Shown here one piece after another: positions 8,898 to 16,664 of a DNA stretch of 54,455 nt. This stretch comes from Myxosarcina sp. GI1 (lineage in GTDB: Bacteria; Cyanobacteriota; Cyanobacteriia; Cyanobacteriales; Xenococcaceae), in assembly GCF_000756305.1 (NCBI RefSeq), contig NZ_JRFE01000058.1, forward strand, positions 1-54,455, given 5' to 3'. The number at the start of each line of letters is the position of its first letter. Within the stretch, counting starts at the first letter, position 1. Both the position numbers and the translations under genes were made by a program. A model generated the notes under the pieces. It had not been told where the DNA came from, did not search any database, and saw only the letters and a list, made by a program, of their open reading frames with translations.

Positions 8898-9544
8898 ACC
8901 ATCCCCCTGCCTACGGACTTTGGTTTGTAGTAATTATTAACTCTTTGGTTTTTATCATCTTTGCTTTTAGCTTCACCAAACCCCAAAGCCCACGGGATTG
9001 GCGTTTGTTTGGTGCTTTTTCTGCTTTTATCGTGGCACTGTTTACGGAAATGTATGGATTTCCTCTAACCATTTATCTGCTCTCAGGTTGGCTGCAAACT
9101 CGCTATCCCCAGTTGGATATCCTGTCTCATGATGCTGGGCATCTCTGGTGGACAATCTTTGGTATGAAAGGAGATCCTCATTTTAATTTCCTTCATATTC
9201 TGAGTAATGTCTTTATTTTACTAGGCTTCATTTTACTCGCTTCTGCTTGGAAAGTACTCTATGAAGCCCAACGCAGTAAAACCTTGGCTCTTGCAGGACC
9301 CTACGCCAGAATTCGCCACCCTCAATACGTTGCTTTTATTACAATTCTGCTTGGTTTTTTACTTCAATGGCCCACCATTCTGACCCTACTAATGTTTCCC
9401 ATACTAATTTTTATGTACTCCAGACTGGCATTACAAGAAGAACGGGAAATGCGGTTCAAATTCGGTCAAAAGTACGATCGCTATGCTGCAACTACTCCAG
9501 CCTTTTTCCCGCGTTTCGGTAATGCAGTCAAGGATAAAAGCTGA
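8894..9544 (+). CDS. Isoprenylcysteine methyltransferase-like membrane protein
   Basis: Integral membrane protein of 216 aa with about five helices. The C-terminal part has the ICMT/PEMT family signature GPYARIRHPQYVAF followed by LALQEEREMRFKFGQKYDRY, which binds S-adenosylmethionine in relatives. The substrate is unknown; bacterial members do not act on prenylated proteins as far as is known. Start overlaps the stop of the DUF2933 gene by 4 bp and has AGGAGG ahead, so the two are translationally coupled. DUF2933 plus this family recur in copper clusters. Confidence 0.8.
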   Translation: MNHPPAYGLWFVVIINSLVFIIFAFSFTKPQSPRDWRLFGAFSAFIVALFTEMYGFPLTIYLLSGWLQTRYPQLDILSHDAGHLWWTIFGMKGDPHFNFLHILSNVFILLGFILLASAWKVLYEAQRSKTLALAGPYARIRHPQYVAFITILLGFLLQWPTILTLLMFPILIFMYSRLALQEEREMRFKFGQKYDRYAATTPAFFPRFGNAVKDKS

Positions 9545-9559
9545 ATTGAGCCCTGTGCC

Positions 9560-10036
9560 ATGCTAGCCTTGCAAGTTAACTTTTATGGAGCGTTCCCCAT
9601 TAATTACTATTTTTGGGTTGCCTTTCCAGGACCCGGTTCTGAGTTCGTCCAATTGGCAGAAGGATTACTTTATCACGTGGTAGCTGCTGTAAAAGTTTTT
9701 TTGGAAGGAATCGCGATCTCGATCGTTGTCATTGCCGCAGTGCGGACGCTTTTAAAGTTCCTCCGTTCTTTAAAATCGAGTGGTCATCAACAAAATTGGG
9801 TAATGATCCGCCTCGATCTAGGATTGGCACTTGCTCTATCCCTAGAGTTCCTCTTAGCTGCTGATATTGTCAGTACTGCTGTCTCTCCCAGTTGGGATGA
9901 TCTGGGAAAACTGGCTACTGTTACTGGAATTCGTACTTTTCTCAACTTTTTCCTACATAAAGAGGTTGACCAGCTAGAAGCAAAGACACACCCCCACGAA
10001 AGAAAAGTCATTCGGGGAAAGAAAACAGACTTTTGA
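9560..10036 (+). CDS. DUF1622 membrane protein
   Basis: Protein of 158 aa with three hydrophobic stretches. The central run IRLDLGLALALSLEFLLAADIV and the later TVTGIRTFLNFFLHKEV are typical of DUF1622, a family of small inner-membrane proteins without a known function. It follows the methyltransferase-like gene by 15 bp and precedes the TVP38 gene by 31 bp, all on one strand, so one transcript is likely. Confidence 0.8.
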   Translation: MLALQVNFYGAFPINYYFWVAFPGPGSEFVQLAEGLLYHVVAAVKVFLEGIAISIVVIAAVRTLLKFLRSLKSSGHQQNWVMIRLDLGLALALSLEFLLAADIVSTAVSPSWDDLGKLATVTGIRTFLNFFLHKEVDQLEAKTHPHERKVIRGKKTDF

Positions 10037-10067
10037 CTTCTGTTGCGGTTAAAATACCAGAGATTCG

Positions 10068-10766
10068 ATGAAAAAACCAAAGAAGCAGCAAATTTTATTT
10101 AATCGTCAAAACAGCATTGCTCTGGCAGTGTTAATACTATCTGTATTGGTTTATTGGTGGTTGAGGGAAAAATCCGAGATTAACTTGCTCGATCCTGAAG
10201 GATTAAGAGAGGCAATTCAGGAGCTGGGTTCTCTGGGAATAATCGTTTATATCAGCCTGATTGCCTTAGCTGTGGTCATGAGTCCCATTCCAGGCGCACC
10301 TTTAACCGTAGCTGCTGGGGCAGTTTGGGGGACTTTAGCCGCAGGAATTTATAGCATCATCGGCGGTTTTTTAGGCGGGTTAATTGCTTATTTTATTGGC
10401 AGAACTTTAGGCAGATCCGCAGTTTATGCACTGACGAGAAAAGTAATTTATTTCAGCAAAAATCGGGGAGAAATTTATTTAGGCTGGCTAATCTTTATTA
10501 CTCGCTTATTACCTGTTTTATCTTTTGATTTAATCAGTTATGGTGCGGGGATAACGGGACTATCTCTGCCGATCTATTCCACTTCCACACTGCTGGGGAT
10601 GATTCCTTCTACTTTTTTTCTAACTTATATGGGAGCAGCTTTTCAGGTGGGAAAACTTTTAGGAATTGCCTTGCTAGTAATTTTCTTAATTTTACTGATT
10701 GGCTTGCCTTGGGGCATTCGACGCTACAACTGGTTCGGTTTGCAAGATATTATTCGCATCGAATAA
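10068..10766 (+). CDS. TVP38/TMEM64 (DedA/SNARE-associated) family membrane protein
   Basis: Protein of 232 aa with about five to six TM helices. The core motifs of the family are visible: PIPGAPLTVAAGAVWG, GGFLGGLIAYFIGRTLGR, and RLLPVLSFDLISYGAGITGL. Members of this superfamily act in membrane lipid homeostasis or as small-molecule transporters; in metal clusters they are often annotated as mercury-associated. Its role here is not known. It is co-directional with the genes on both sides. Confidence 0.85.
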   Translation: MKKPKKQQILFNRQNSIALAVLILSVLVYWWLREKSEINLLDPEGLREAIQELGSLGIIVYISLIALAVVMSPIPGAPLTVAAGAVWGTLAAGIYSIIGGFLGGLIAYFIGRTLGRSAVYALTRKVIYFSKNRGEIYLGWLIFITRLLPVLSFDLISYGAGITGLSLPIYSTSTLLGMIPSTFFLTYMGAAFQVGKLLGIALLVIFLILLIGLPWGIRRYNWFGLQDIIRIE

Positions 10767-10803
10767 AACCAGAAAATTTAAACCAAATAATGGAGACAAA
10801 ATT

Positions 10804-10980
10804 ATGAACAATAAACCTGTAATTTACGGAGCAATTGGTTTCATATCTGGCGTTATTCTCACTATTTTAATTGGCTTTATCGGAATGTCAGGCATGATGT
10901 GGGGTAGGTGGGGAATGATGGATGGATGGTTTCGAGGAAGATGCGAAAATTACTATCCTCGCCAACTGCCGAGAAATTAA
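10804..10980 (+). CDS. Small single-TM Met/Trp/Arg-rich protein
   Basis: Protein of 58 aa with one TM helix (about 8-28) followed by a Met/Gly/Trp stretch, MSGMMWGRWGMMDGW, and a short basic tail with one Cys. The ribosome site GGAG precedes the ATG. The Met-rich stretch next to a helix suggests copper or membrane-surface binding in line with its neighbours, but no family was recognised. Confidence 0.6.
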   Translation: MNNKPVIYGAIGFISGVILTILIGFIGMSGMMWGRWGMMDGWFRGRCENYYPRQLPRN

Positions 10981-11038
10981 AGCTAGTGAAATAACAAAAT
11001 TCTGTTAAAGATTAACCTCACTACTCAAGGAGGTAAAA

Positions 11039-11749
11039 ATGAATTTAAATCAACAACAAGATATTCATAATAAAAATGAAAGCGAAAGAATAGCAAATAT
11101 TTACCAAAAGATTGCCAAAAATTACGATTTTCTCGGCGAATACCTACTTGGTATGATATTTAGTCCCTTCGGCTATGGGAGCTATCGTCAAAAAGCGATC
11201 GCCTCTCTCAATTTACAACCTGGAGATACGGTTATAGACCTCTGCTGCGGGACGGGTTTGAATTTTCCTTTATTGGAAAAAGCTATTGGTTCAGAGGGAA
11301 AAATCATTGGTGTCGATCTAACCGACGCGATGCTGGCACAAGCTCAAAAAAGAGTGGAAAAAAATGGTTGGTCAAATGTCGAGTTAATGCAGAGTGATGT
11401 AACTTTCTATCAATTTCCCATTGGTGTAGATGGCATTATCTCCACCTGGGGCATTACCCTGGTTTCTGAATGCGATCTCGCGATCCAAAATGGTTCTCAG
11501 GCACTTTCCCCTGGAGAACGCTGGGTAATTTTAGATTTTAAGATTCCAGACAATTGGCTGGCAAGGTTTGCGCCTCTGTTGAGTTTCCTATTTATTCGTC
11601 CCTTTGGCGGCAACTTGCAAATGGCAAGCCGACACCCCTGGGAATCGCTCGATAAATACTTGCAAAATATCTCCTTTACCGAGCTATTGCTGGGCTTTGC
11701 TTATATTGCTGTCGGGCAGAGAAAAGAGGAGAAAGTGTATTATGAATAG
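11039..11749 (+). CDS. Class I SAM-dependent methyltransferase (UbiE-like)
   Basis: Protein of 236 aa with the SAM-binding motif I VIDLCCGTGLNFPLL, motif II Asp in IGVDLTDAMLAQAQ and a late Rossmann strand with WVILDFKIPDNWL. The pattern is closest to UbiE/COQ5-type methyltransferases; the substrate is unknown. A very strong ribosome site (AAGGAGGT) precedes the ATG. The last 8 bp (ATGAATAG) overlap the start of the YHS-phosphorylase gene, so the two are probably translationally coupled. Confidence 0.85.
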   Translation: MNLNQQQDIHNKNESERIANIYQKIAKNYDFLGEYLLGMIFSPFGYGSYRQKAIASLNLQPGDTVIDLCCGTGLNFPLLEKAIGSEGKIIGVDLTDAMLAQAQKRVEKNGWSNVELMQSDVTFYQFPIGVDGIISTWGITLVSECDLAIQNGSQALSPGERWVILDFKIPDNWLARFAPLLSFLFIRPFGGNLQMASRHPWESLDKYLQNISFTELLLGFAYIAVGQRKEEKVYYE

Positions 11750-13607
11750 CATTTTTAAAGATCCAGTTTGTGGAATGACCGTTCAAGGAGAAAGGGCACT
11801 AAGTGCTTTCTATCAGGAGCGGCAAATCCACTTCTGCTCGGAATTCTGTCGCTACAAGTTCTTTGAGCATCCAGAGAAATACGCCACGGCACTGGTTGCT
11901 AATGGCTACGATGAAGCAAAAGAGAATCGGCAAATTGCTTATTTTTCAATGGAGGTGGCAGTTGGTTCTGCTATCCCCAATTATAGTGGCGGTTTAGGCG
12001 TTCTGGCTGGGGATACCTTAAAGTCCTGTGCCGATTTGCGAGTCCCCATTGTCGGGGTGAGTTTACTCTATCACCAAGGCTATTTCGAGCAGGTACTAGA
12101 TGAGTGGGGAAATCAGCAGGAAAAGCCCGTACAATGGGAACCAGAGCGGTTTTTGCGCCCTTTGACTGAAAGCATCGAGGTCACAATCGAGCAGCGACTG
12201 GTTCGAGTTCGAGCTTGGCAATACGATATCATCGGACTCAGTGGTTATACCGTTCCCCTGATTTTGTTAGACGCTGGGGTGGAAGAAAACACAGATTACG
12301 ACCGCACTCTGACTGACTTCCTTTACGGTGGAGATGAAAGATATCGATTTGCCCAGGAAACCTTGCTCGGCATCGGTGGAGTGAGAATGCTGAATGCCCT
12401 CGGCTATCGCGGTATCGAGCGATTTCATCTGAATGAAGGTCATGCCAGTTTGCTAGTTTTGGAACTCTTAAACAGACAGCATCAGGAACGAGCGGCAGAA
12501 TGGGACTTTAACAGCATCAGAAGTCAGTGCGTCTTTACCACTCATACCCCCGTCCCCGCAGGACACGATCGATTTGGGTACGAGCTAGTGCAGTCTGTTG
12601 GAGAAGAAGTTATCCCTTTAGATGTCCTGCAAATGCTGGCTGGGAGCGATCGCTTAAACATGACAGTGCTGGGACTCAACCTGAGTCACTATGTCAATGG
12701 GGTAGCTAAGCGACACGAAGAAGTCTCCCAAAAAATGTTTCCGGCTCAATCGATTCACCACATCACCAACGGCGTCCATTCATGGACTTGGACTTGCGAT
12801 AGTTTCAGAACTCTTTACGATCGCTATATTCCTGGCTGGAGCAAAGATCCTGCGATGCTCAGGCACGCAATCGATATTCCCCAAAATGAAATTTGGCAGG
12901 CTCATCTTGCTGCTAAAACTCAGCTGCTCGAATTGATTAAGGTGCGAACTAACGTCTCCCTGGCAACGGATATTTTGACAATTGGATTTGCTCGCAGGGC
13001 TACTGCTTACAAACGAATAGATTTGGTATTCTCAGATCTCGATCGTCTTCGGGAGATTGTCAGCAAAGTAGGTCAACTACAATTTGTGTTTGCGGGGAAG
13101 GCACATCCCCAAGACCATCCTGGCAAAGAATCGATCCGACGAATTTTTGAGGTTGCCCGTCAGTTACAGGGTGAAATTTCAGTAGTTTTTCTGCCGAACT
13201 ACGATCTCGATCTCGCCAGGACAATCGTATCGGGAGTTGACCTCTGGCTTAACACGCCCCAGCGACCCTTAGAAGCCTCTGGCACCTCTGGCATGAAAGC
13301 AGCGCACAACGGAGTTCCCAGTTTTAGCGTGTTGGATGGCTGGTGGGTTGAGGGTTGTATCGAAGGGGTTACTGGTTGGTCGATCGGTTCGAGGGAGTCA
13401 GAAACCTCTAGTTCGGAATTTCTCAACCAAGAGGATGGGGAGGACTTATACCATAAGCTACAGAATCAGATCGTACCCATGTATTATCGCGATCGCGAAG
13501 GATGGATCGAGCTGATGCGACAGTCTATTGCCCTGAACGCCTCCTTTTTCAACACCCATCGCATGGTGCAGCAGTATGTTACCAATGCCTATCTATCGCG
13601 ATCTTGA
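11742..13607 (+). CDS. YHS domain fused to alpha-glucan phosphorylase
   Basis: Protein of 621 aa. Residues 1 to about 50 are a YHS/TRASH-type metal-binding domain (DPVCGMTV, then HFCSEFCRYKFFEHPEKY). The rest is a short-type alpha-glucan (glycogen) phosphorylase: IAYFSMEVAVGSAIPNYSGG, FHLNEGHASLLVLEL, FTTHTPVPAGHDRF, and the pyridoxal-phosphate site EASGTSGMKAAHNG with its Lys. It should release glucose-1-phosphate from glycogen. The frame is open further upstream, but the ATG at 11742 begins the YHS domain and overlaps the previous gene by 8 bp. The fusion is continuous in one frame. A metal-sensing or metal-linked control of glycogen breakdown is inference. Confidence 0.88.
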   Translation: MNSIFKDPVCGMTVQGERALSAFYQERQIHFCSEFCRYKFFEHPEKYATALVANGYDEAKENRQIAYFSMEVAVGSAIPNYSGGLGVLAGDTLKSCADLRVPIVGVSLLYHQGYFEQVLDEWGNQQEKPVQWEPERFLRPLTESIEVTIEQRLVRVRAWQYDIIGLSGYTVPLILLDAGVEENTDYDRTLTDFLYGGDERYRFAQETLLGIGGVRMLNALGYRGIERFHLNEGHASLLVLELLNRQHQERAAEWDFNSIRSQCVFTTHTPVPAGHDRFGYELVQSVGEEVIPLDVLQMLAGSDRLNMTVLGLNLSHYVNGVAKRHEEVSQKMFPAQSIHHITNGVHSWTWTCDSFRTLYDRYIPGWSKDPAMLRHAIDIPQNEIWQAHLAAKTQLLELIKVRTNVSLATDILTIGFARRATAYKRIDLVFSDLDRLREIVSKVGQLQFVFAGKAHPQDHPGKESIRRIFEVARQLQGEISVVFLPNYDLDLARTIVSGVDLWLNTPQRPLEASGTSGMKAAHNGVPSFSVLDGWWVEGCIEGVTGWSIGSRESETSSSEFLNQEDGEDLYHKLQNQIVPMYYRDREGWIELMRQSIALNASFFNTHRMVQQYVTNAYLSRS

Positions 13608-13642
13608 GCAATTCCCCATTCTAGGATATTGGAGGGAAAACC

Positions 13643-14314
13643 ATGATAAATGGCAGAATTTTAGTAGTAGGAGGATACGGTAGCGTTGGTCGAGTTATTG
13701 CTACTACCTTGGGCAAACGGTTTCCCAGTCGAGTTGTAGCTGCTGGGAGAAATTATCACAAAGCAAAACAATTGTCGTCAGAAACTCAGCGACAAGTACT
13801 GCCCTTGGCATTGGATATTTATAAGGTACGGGAAAGCGAGCTGAGGGATGTAGCTGTGGTAGTGACTTGTATAGACCAAGGGGATACTCAGTTCGTGGAG
13901 CAATGCTTACGCCGAGGAATTCACTATGTAGATATTTCAGCCAGTTATAAATTTCTCTCTAAGATTGAAGCCCTCGATTCTGAAGCTAGAAAGCACGGTT
14001 ATACTATAGTGCTTAGTGTCGGATTAGCTCCAGGATTGACTAATTTGTTAGTTAGCTGAGGAATTATTGATGGGAAGCTTGCCTGGTACGAACCTTCAAT
14101 ACGAGGGCAAAAAGAAGCAGTGATAACGGGTTTGGTGGCAGCAAAAGTTGCCGAACATCTTTATACTTCTTCGTTGCCATCTGGTGTGTTCCATATCGAG
14201 CAGCTATTCGATCCCCTTGAGTTTATAGAGAATTTGAAGGGGAATGGTCTGATACTCAGCCGCAGTGAGTTGAAACCAGAATCGCCAGAATCGGTCGATT
14301 CAAAAGTAATTTAG
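13643..14314 (+). pseudogene. Saccharopine dehydrogenase-like gene with internal deletion
   Basis: The first 138 codons encode an NAD(P)-binding Rossmann start (ILVVGGYGSVGRVIATTLG) and the family motif GIHYVDIS...LAPGLTNLLV. An in-frame TGA stops it at 14057. The same frame then continues through GIIDGKLAWYEPSIRGQKEA to 14314 with a C-terminal-like sequence (EHLYTSSLPSGVFHIEQL). The two parts sum to about 222 codons against roughly 350-380 in the family, so the middle is missing. The ribosome site GGAGGG before the first ATG is intact, so a truncated protein may still be made. Confidence 0.65.
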
Positions 14315-14348
14315 TTTAGTAAAGTTTTAAAACATCGGAGGTTACATA

Positions 14349-14681
14349 ATGAAATCCAACATTCAACCCAGAAATAATCATCGTATTAGCAGATTTTTGG
14401 TGATGAAGCTCAATGTGCGATCGCTTTTTATAGCTACTGCTGCCATAACGGGCGTAGTCTATGTAATCTGCTTCCTGTTTATTTTAATAGCACCCCAGTC
14501 AACTATGGCTTTTTTCAGCTATATAATTCACATCGACTTGACCAATCTACCCTTACTAGTTAATTGGGGCAGTTTTATTGTCGGTATTCTATTTTGGTCA
14601 TTGGGAACTGCTTTTTACACTGCTTTAATAGTTTGGCTTTATAACCGTTTTTTAGTCAAATCGAAAATTCGAGATGTATAG
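14349..14681 (+). CDS. Small two-TM membrane protein (DUF5676-like)
   Basis: Protein of 110 aa with two TM helices (about 28-48 and 75-97). The start of the first helix region, KLNVRSLFIATAAITGVVYV, and the ending FYTALIVWLYNRFL resemble DUF5676. That assignment is tentative. An internal Met (MKLNVRS, codon 19) is an alternative start, but GGAGGT before the first ATG favours 14349. Function unknown. It lies between the broken dehydrogenase and merR, on the same strand. Confidence 0.6.
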   Translation: MKSNIQPRNNHRISRFLVMKLNVRSLFIATAAITGVVYVICFLFILIAPQSTMAFFSYIIHIDLTNLPLLVNWGSFIVGILFWSLGTAFYTALIVWLYNRFLVKSKIRDV

Positions 14682-14742
14682 GAAGCATTGAGAAACCGAG
14701 AGTTTCATACCAACTAAGCAACCCCGATCGGGAGTAAATTCT

Positions 14743-14916
14743 ATGAATAAACAAGTTTTTGAGATGACAGATACTTCCAGTTCCCAAAGCTATTTCACAG
14801 GCACCAATAAGCTAGTCAAAACAGCTATGGGAATGGTGGCAATGTTTGGTGCCTGTTTACTTGTCTGTCATTCTCCTGGATTAATTCATCAAGCCTTAAG
14901 CCATTTCTCTGGTTAA
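14743..14916 (+). CDS. Small hypothetical membrane protein
   Basis: Protein of 57 aa with one hydrophobic helix (about 25-43, TAMGMVAMFGACLLVC) ending in two Cys six residues apart, and a short His-containing tail. GGGAG precedes the ATG at a good distance. No family recognised. It ends 26 bp before merR, so it may share a transcript with it. Confidence 0.5.
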   Translation: MNKQVFEMTDTSSSQSYFTGTNKLVKTAMGMVAMFGACLLVCHSPGLIHQALSHFSG

Positions 14917-14942
14917 GTAAATTTGAATCTGAAATTAAGTCT

Positions 14943-15302
14943 ATGTTAACCAAAAACAATAACCTACTGTTTATCGGTCAGGTAGCCGCTCAAAGCGGTA
15001 TTCCCATTCAAACAATTCGCTATTATGATGAACTAGGTTTACTAAAATTATCTGGGCGAAGCAGAGGCGGCTTTCGACAGTTTTCAGAAGAAGTATTTTC
15101 TCGTCTAGCTTTTATCAAGCAGGCTCAAAGACTGGGTCTTAGCCTTGAGGAAGTTGGAGAGCTTCTTAGAATCTGCGAGCAAAGAAAACCTCTGAGCTGT
15201 GGGGTCAAACAGAAGCTGAAAGACAAAATCTGCGAAATTGACTGCCAGATTGAGCAGTTAAAACGTTTACAAGGCGAGTTAAAAAGTTTCCTTTCAGAGT
15301 AG
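14943..15302 (+). CDS. MerR-family metal-responsive regulator
   Basis: Protein of 119 aa. The N-terminal winged helix has IGQVAAQSGIPIQTIRYYDELGLL and the wing GRSRGGFRQFSEE. A dimerisation coiled coil (about 85-115) follows. Metal-binding candidates are Cys in LLRICEQRKPLSCGV and Cys further along in DKICEIDCQIEQL. The pattern is metal-sensing MerR rather than SoxR, because the SoxR cysteine cluster is absent. The metal cannot be decided; dyads with PbrR/ZntR-like spacing at 2980, 24996 and 27977 are candidate targets. No convincing dyad was seen in its own upstream region. Confidence 0.85.
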   Translation: MLTKNNNLLFIGQVAAQSGIPIQTIRYYDELGLLKLSGRSRGGFRQFSEEVFSRLAFIKQAQRLGLSLEEVGELLRICEQRKPLSCGVKQKLKDKICEIDCQIEQLKRLQGELKSFLSE

Positions 15303-15468
15303 GTATTGTTTGCCATAAGTTAATATTTTGTTCGCTAAAGTTGCTAGCTCGGTAAAACCTCACGGTTTCTTCAACTTTTTTTCTTTTAATTAAATCAAGT
15401 AGTAGAAGAAATTTTTGATAAGCGACTTTTTGGAAAACTGTCTAGGGTATCGAGCGAATTGTATTGCT

Positions 15469-16171
15469 ATGAGAATTCTATTTGTAGAAGATGAGCCAGA
15501 TTTAGGTGCAGCTATCAAACGGTCATTAGACCGAGAAGCCTATTGTAGACTGGGTACAAAACGGTACTGAAGCCGAATGGTATCTAGAAACTAAAGGTAA
15601 TGGGTATAGCATAGCTGTCTTCGATTGGCTGCTGCCTGGTAAATCGGGATTGGAACTCTGTAAATGGTTGCGCTCGCAGCATAGTTCTCTGCCGGTATTG
15701 ATGCTAACTGCTAAAGATCGGATGGAAGATAAGGTGGCTGGTTTGGATGCTGGTGCTGATGATTATTTGATCAAACCTTTTAGCACGGAGGAACTACTAG
15801 CGCGATTGCGGGCATTAAGTCGGCGAGTGCCTCAATTTCAACCCCAGCAGCTTCAGGTGAACGGGTACACCTTAGATTTGGGTACTCATACAATTTCTTT
15901 TCAAAAATCCCCACAAGAGACGCGGATTATCGAGTTAACCAATAAAGAGTTGCTGCTGTTGGAGTATTTCATACGACATCCCAATCAGATTGTTACCCGC
16001 AATCAGGTGCTAAATCAGTTATGGGAAGTGGGAGTAGAACCTAATAGTAATGTGGTAGCAGCACATATGCGACGACTGCGACGCAAACTGACCGAATATG
16101 GTTGCGAGCCTTTAATTGAAACCGTTTATGGCATAGGATATCGTCTCCAAACTACCAATGAACCAAAATAG
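15469..16171 (+). pseudogene. Frameshifted second copy of rppA
   Basis: Starts MRILFVEDEPDLGAAIKRSL, like rppA, but after GAAGCCTAT the intact gene has ATTGTAGAC and this copy has TGTAGAC: a 2-bp deletion at about 15541-15544. The first frame then stops at a TGA. The rest (FDWLLPGKSGLELC, LMLTAKD, DDYLIKPF and a full winged helix ending YGIGYRL) stays open in the next frame to 16171. A protein starting inside (ATG at 15650) would lack the phospho-acceptor Asp. It overlaps the following kinase remnant by 14 bp, exactly as the intact pair does. Confidence 0.88.
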
Positions 16172-16355
16172 TATATTTCGTTCGACTCGCTGGCGGCTGA
16201 CAGCTATCTATACTGGGGTAATAGGTTTGCTACTAACTATCTGTGGGTTTGGGGTTTGGGAAGCGATCGCCGAGTCTCACCAAGGCAGTATTGAAGTTAA
16301 AAGCGAGCTAGGCAAGGGCAGTACGTTTACAATCAAGCTTCCAACTAGCAATTAG
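16158..16355 (+). pseudogene. rppB copy collapsed by a 1.15-kb in-frame deletion
   Basis: 65 codons: the first 34 match the N-terminus and TM1 of the intact kinase (MNQNSIFRSTRWRLT), and the last 30 match its extreme C-terminus (ESHQGSIEVKSELGKGSTF). Compared with the intact copy, about 385 codons are missing. The joint falls in GCGATCGC (16263-16270). The intact gene has GCGATCG-containing sequence at both corresponding places (WQAIV and KAIAQ codons), so recombination between short repeats explains the joint. No kinase domain remains. A membrane micropeptide could still be made. Confidence 0.88.
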
Positions 16356-16664
16356 CTTTTATTGATATTTATTAAATACTTCTTCAATTTCATCTTGATG
16401 TCATTTTTGCCTGGAAGGATGAATTTATTAAAAGTTTTCAGGGATAAAAATATTTAGATTATGTCATTACGTCTAAGGAATGTCATGGCTAATTTTACTC
16501 AAGCTTCTACTAAAAGCGATCGCCGTTTAATTTACAACTGGAGAAGCTAAACAGCGATTTGCCAGGAGCTAAGGAAATTCGATCTGATCTGCGAACGATC
16601 CACAATCCCAATCAATAAGTTAAAAACTCCAATTATAGTTTTGCTTTTTAAGTAAATTTTAGTT
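16356..16664. other. 309-bp intergenic region before copB
   Basis: Contains the TTTCAT repeat at 16388-16404. A 29-codon open frame (16461-16550, ending NWRS) and an adjoining shifted frame reading EKLNSDLPGAKEIRSDL up to 16618 look like the worn end of a lost gene. Neither part was recognised. Confidence 0.4.
16388..16404 (+). promoter_or_regulatory. TTTCAT direct-repeat site upstream of copB
   Basis: TTTCATCTTGATGTCAT, half-sites 11 bp apart, followed by TTTTTGCCTGGAA. This block is nearly the same as the one at 2882. It lies 260 bp upstream of the CopB-type ATPase and reads toward it. Confidence 0.55.

Noticed and set aside
15355-15383. Possible terminator after merR (AAACC-loop-GGTTT then T-rich)
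   Set aside because: The stem is only 5 bp and the T-run begins about 8 bases later; too weak to call.
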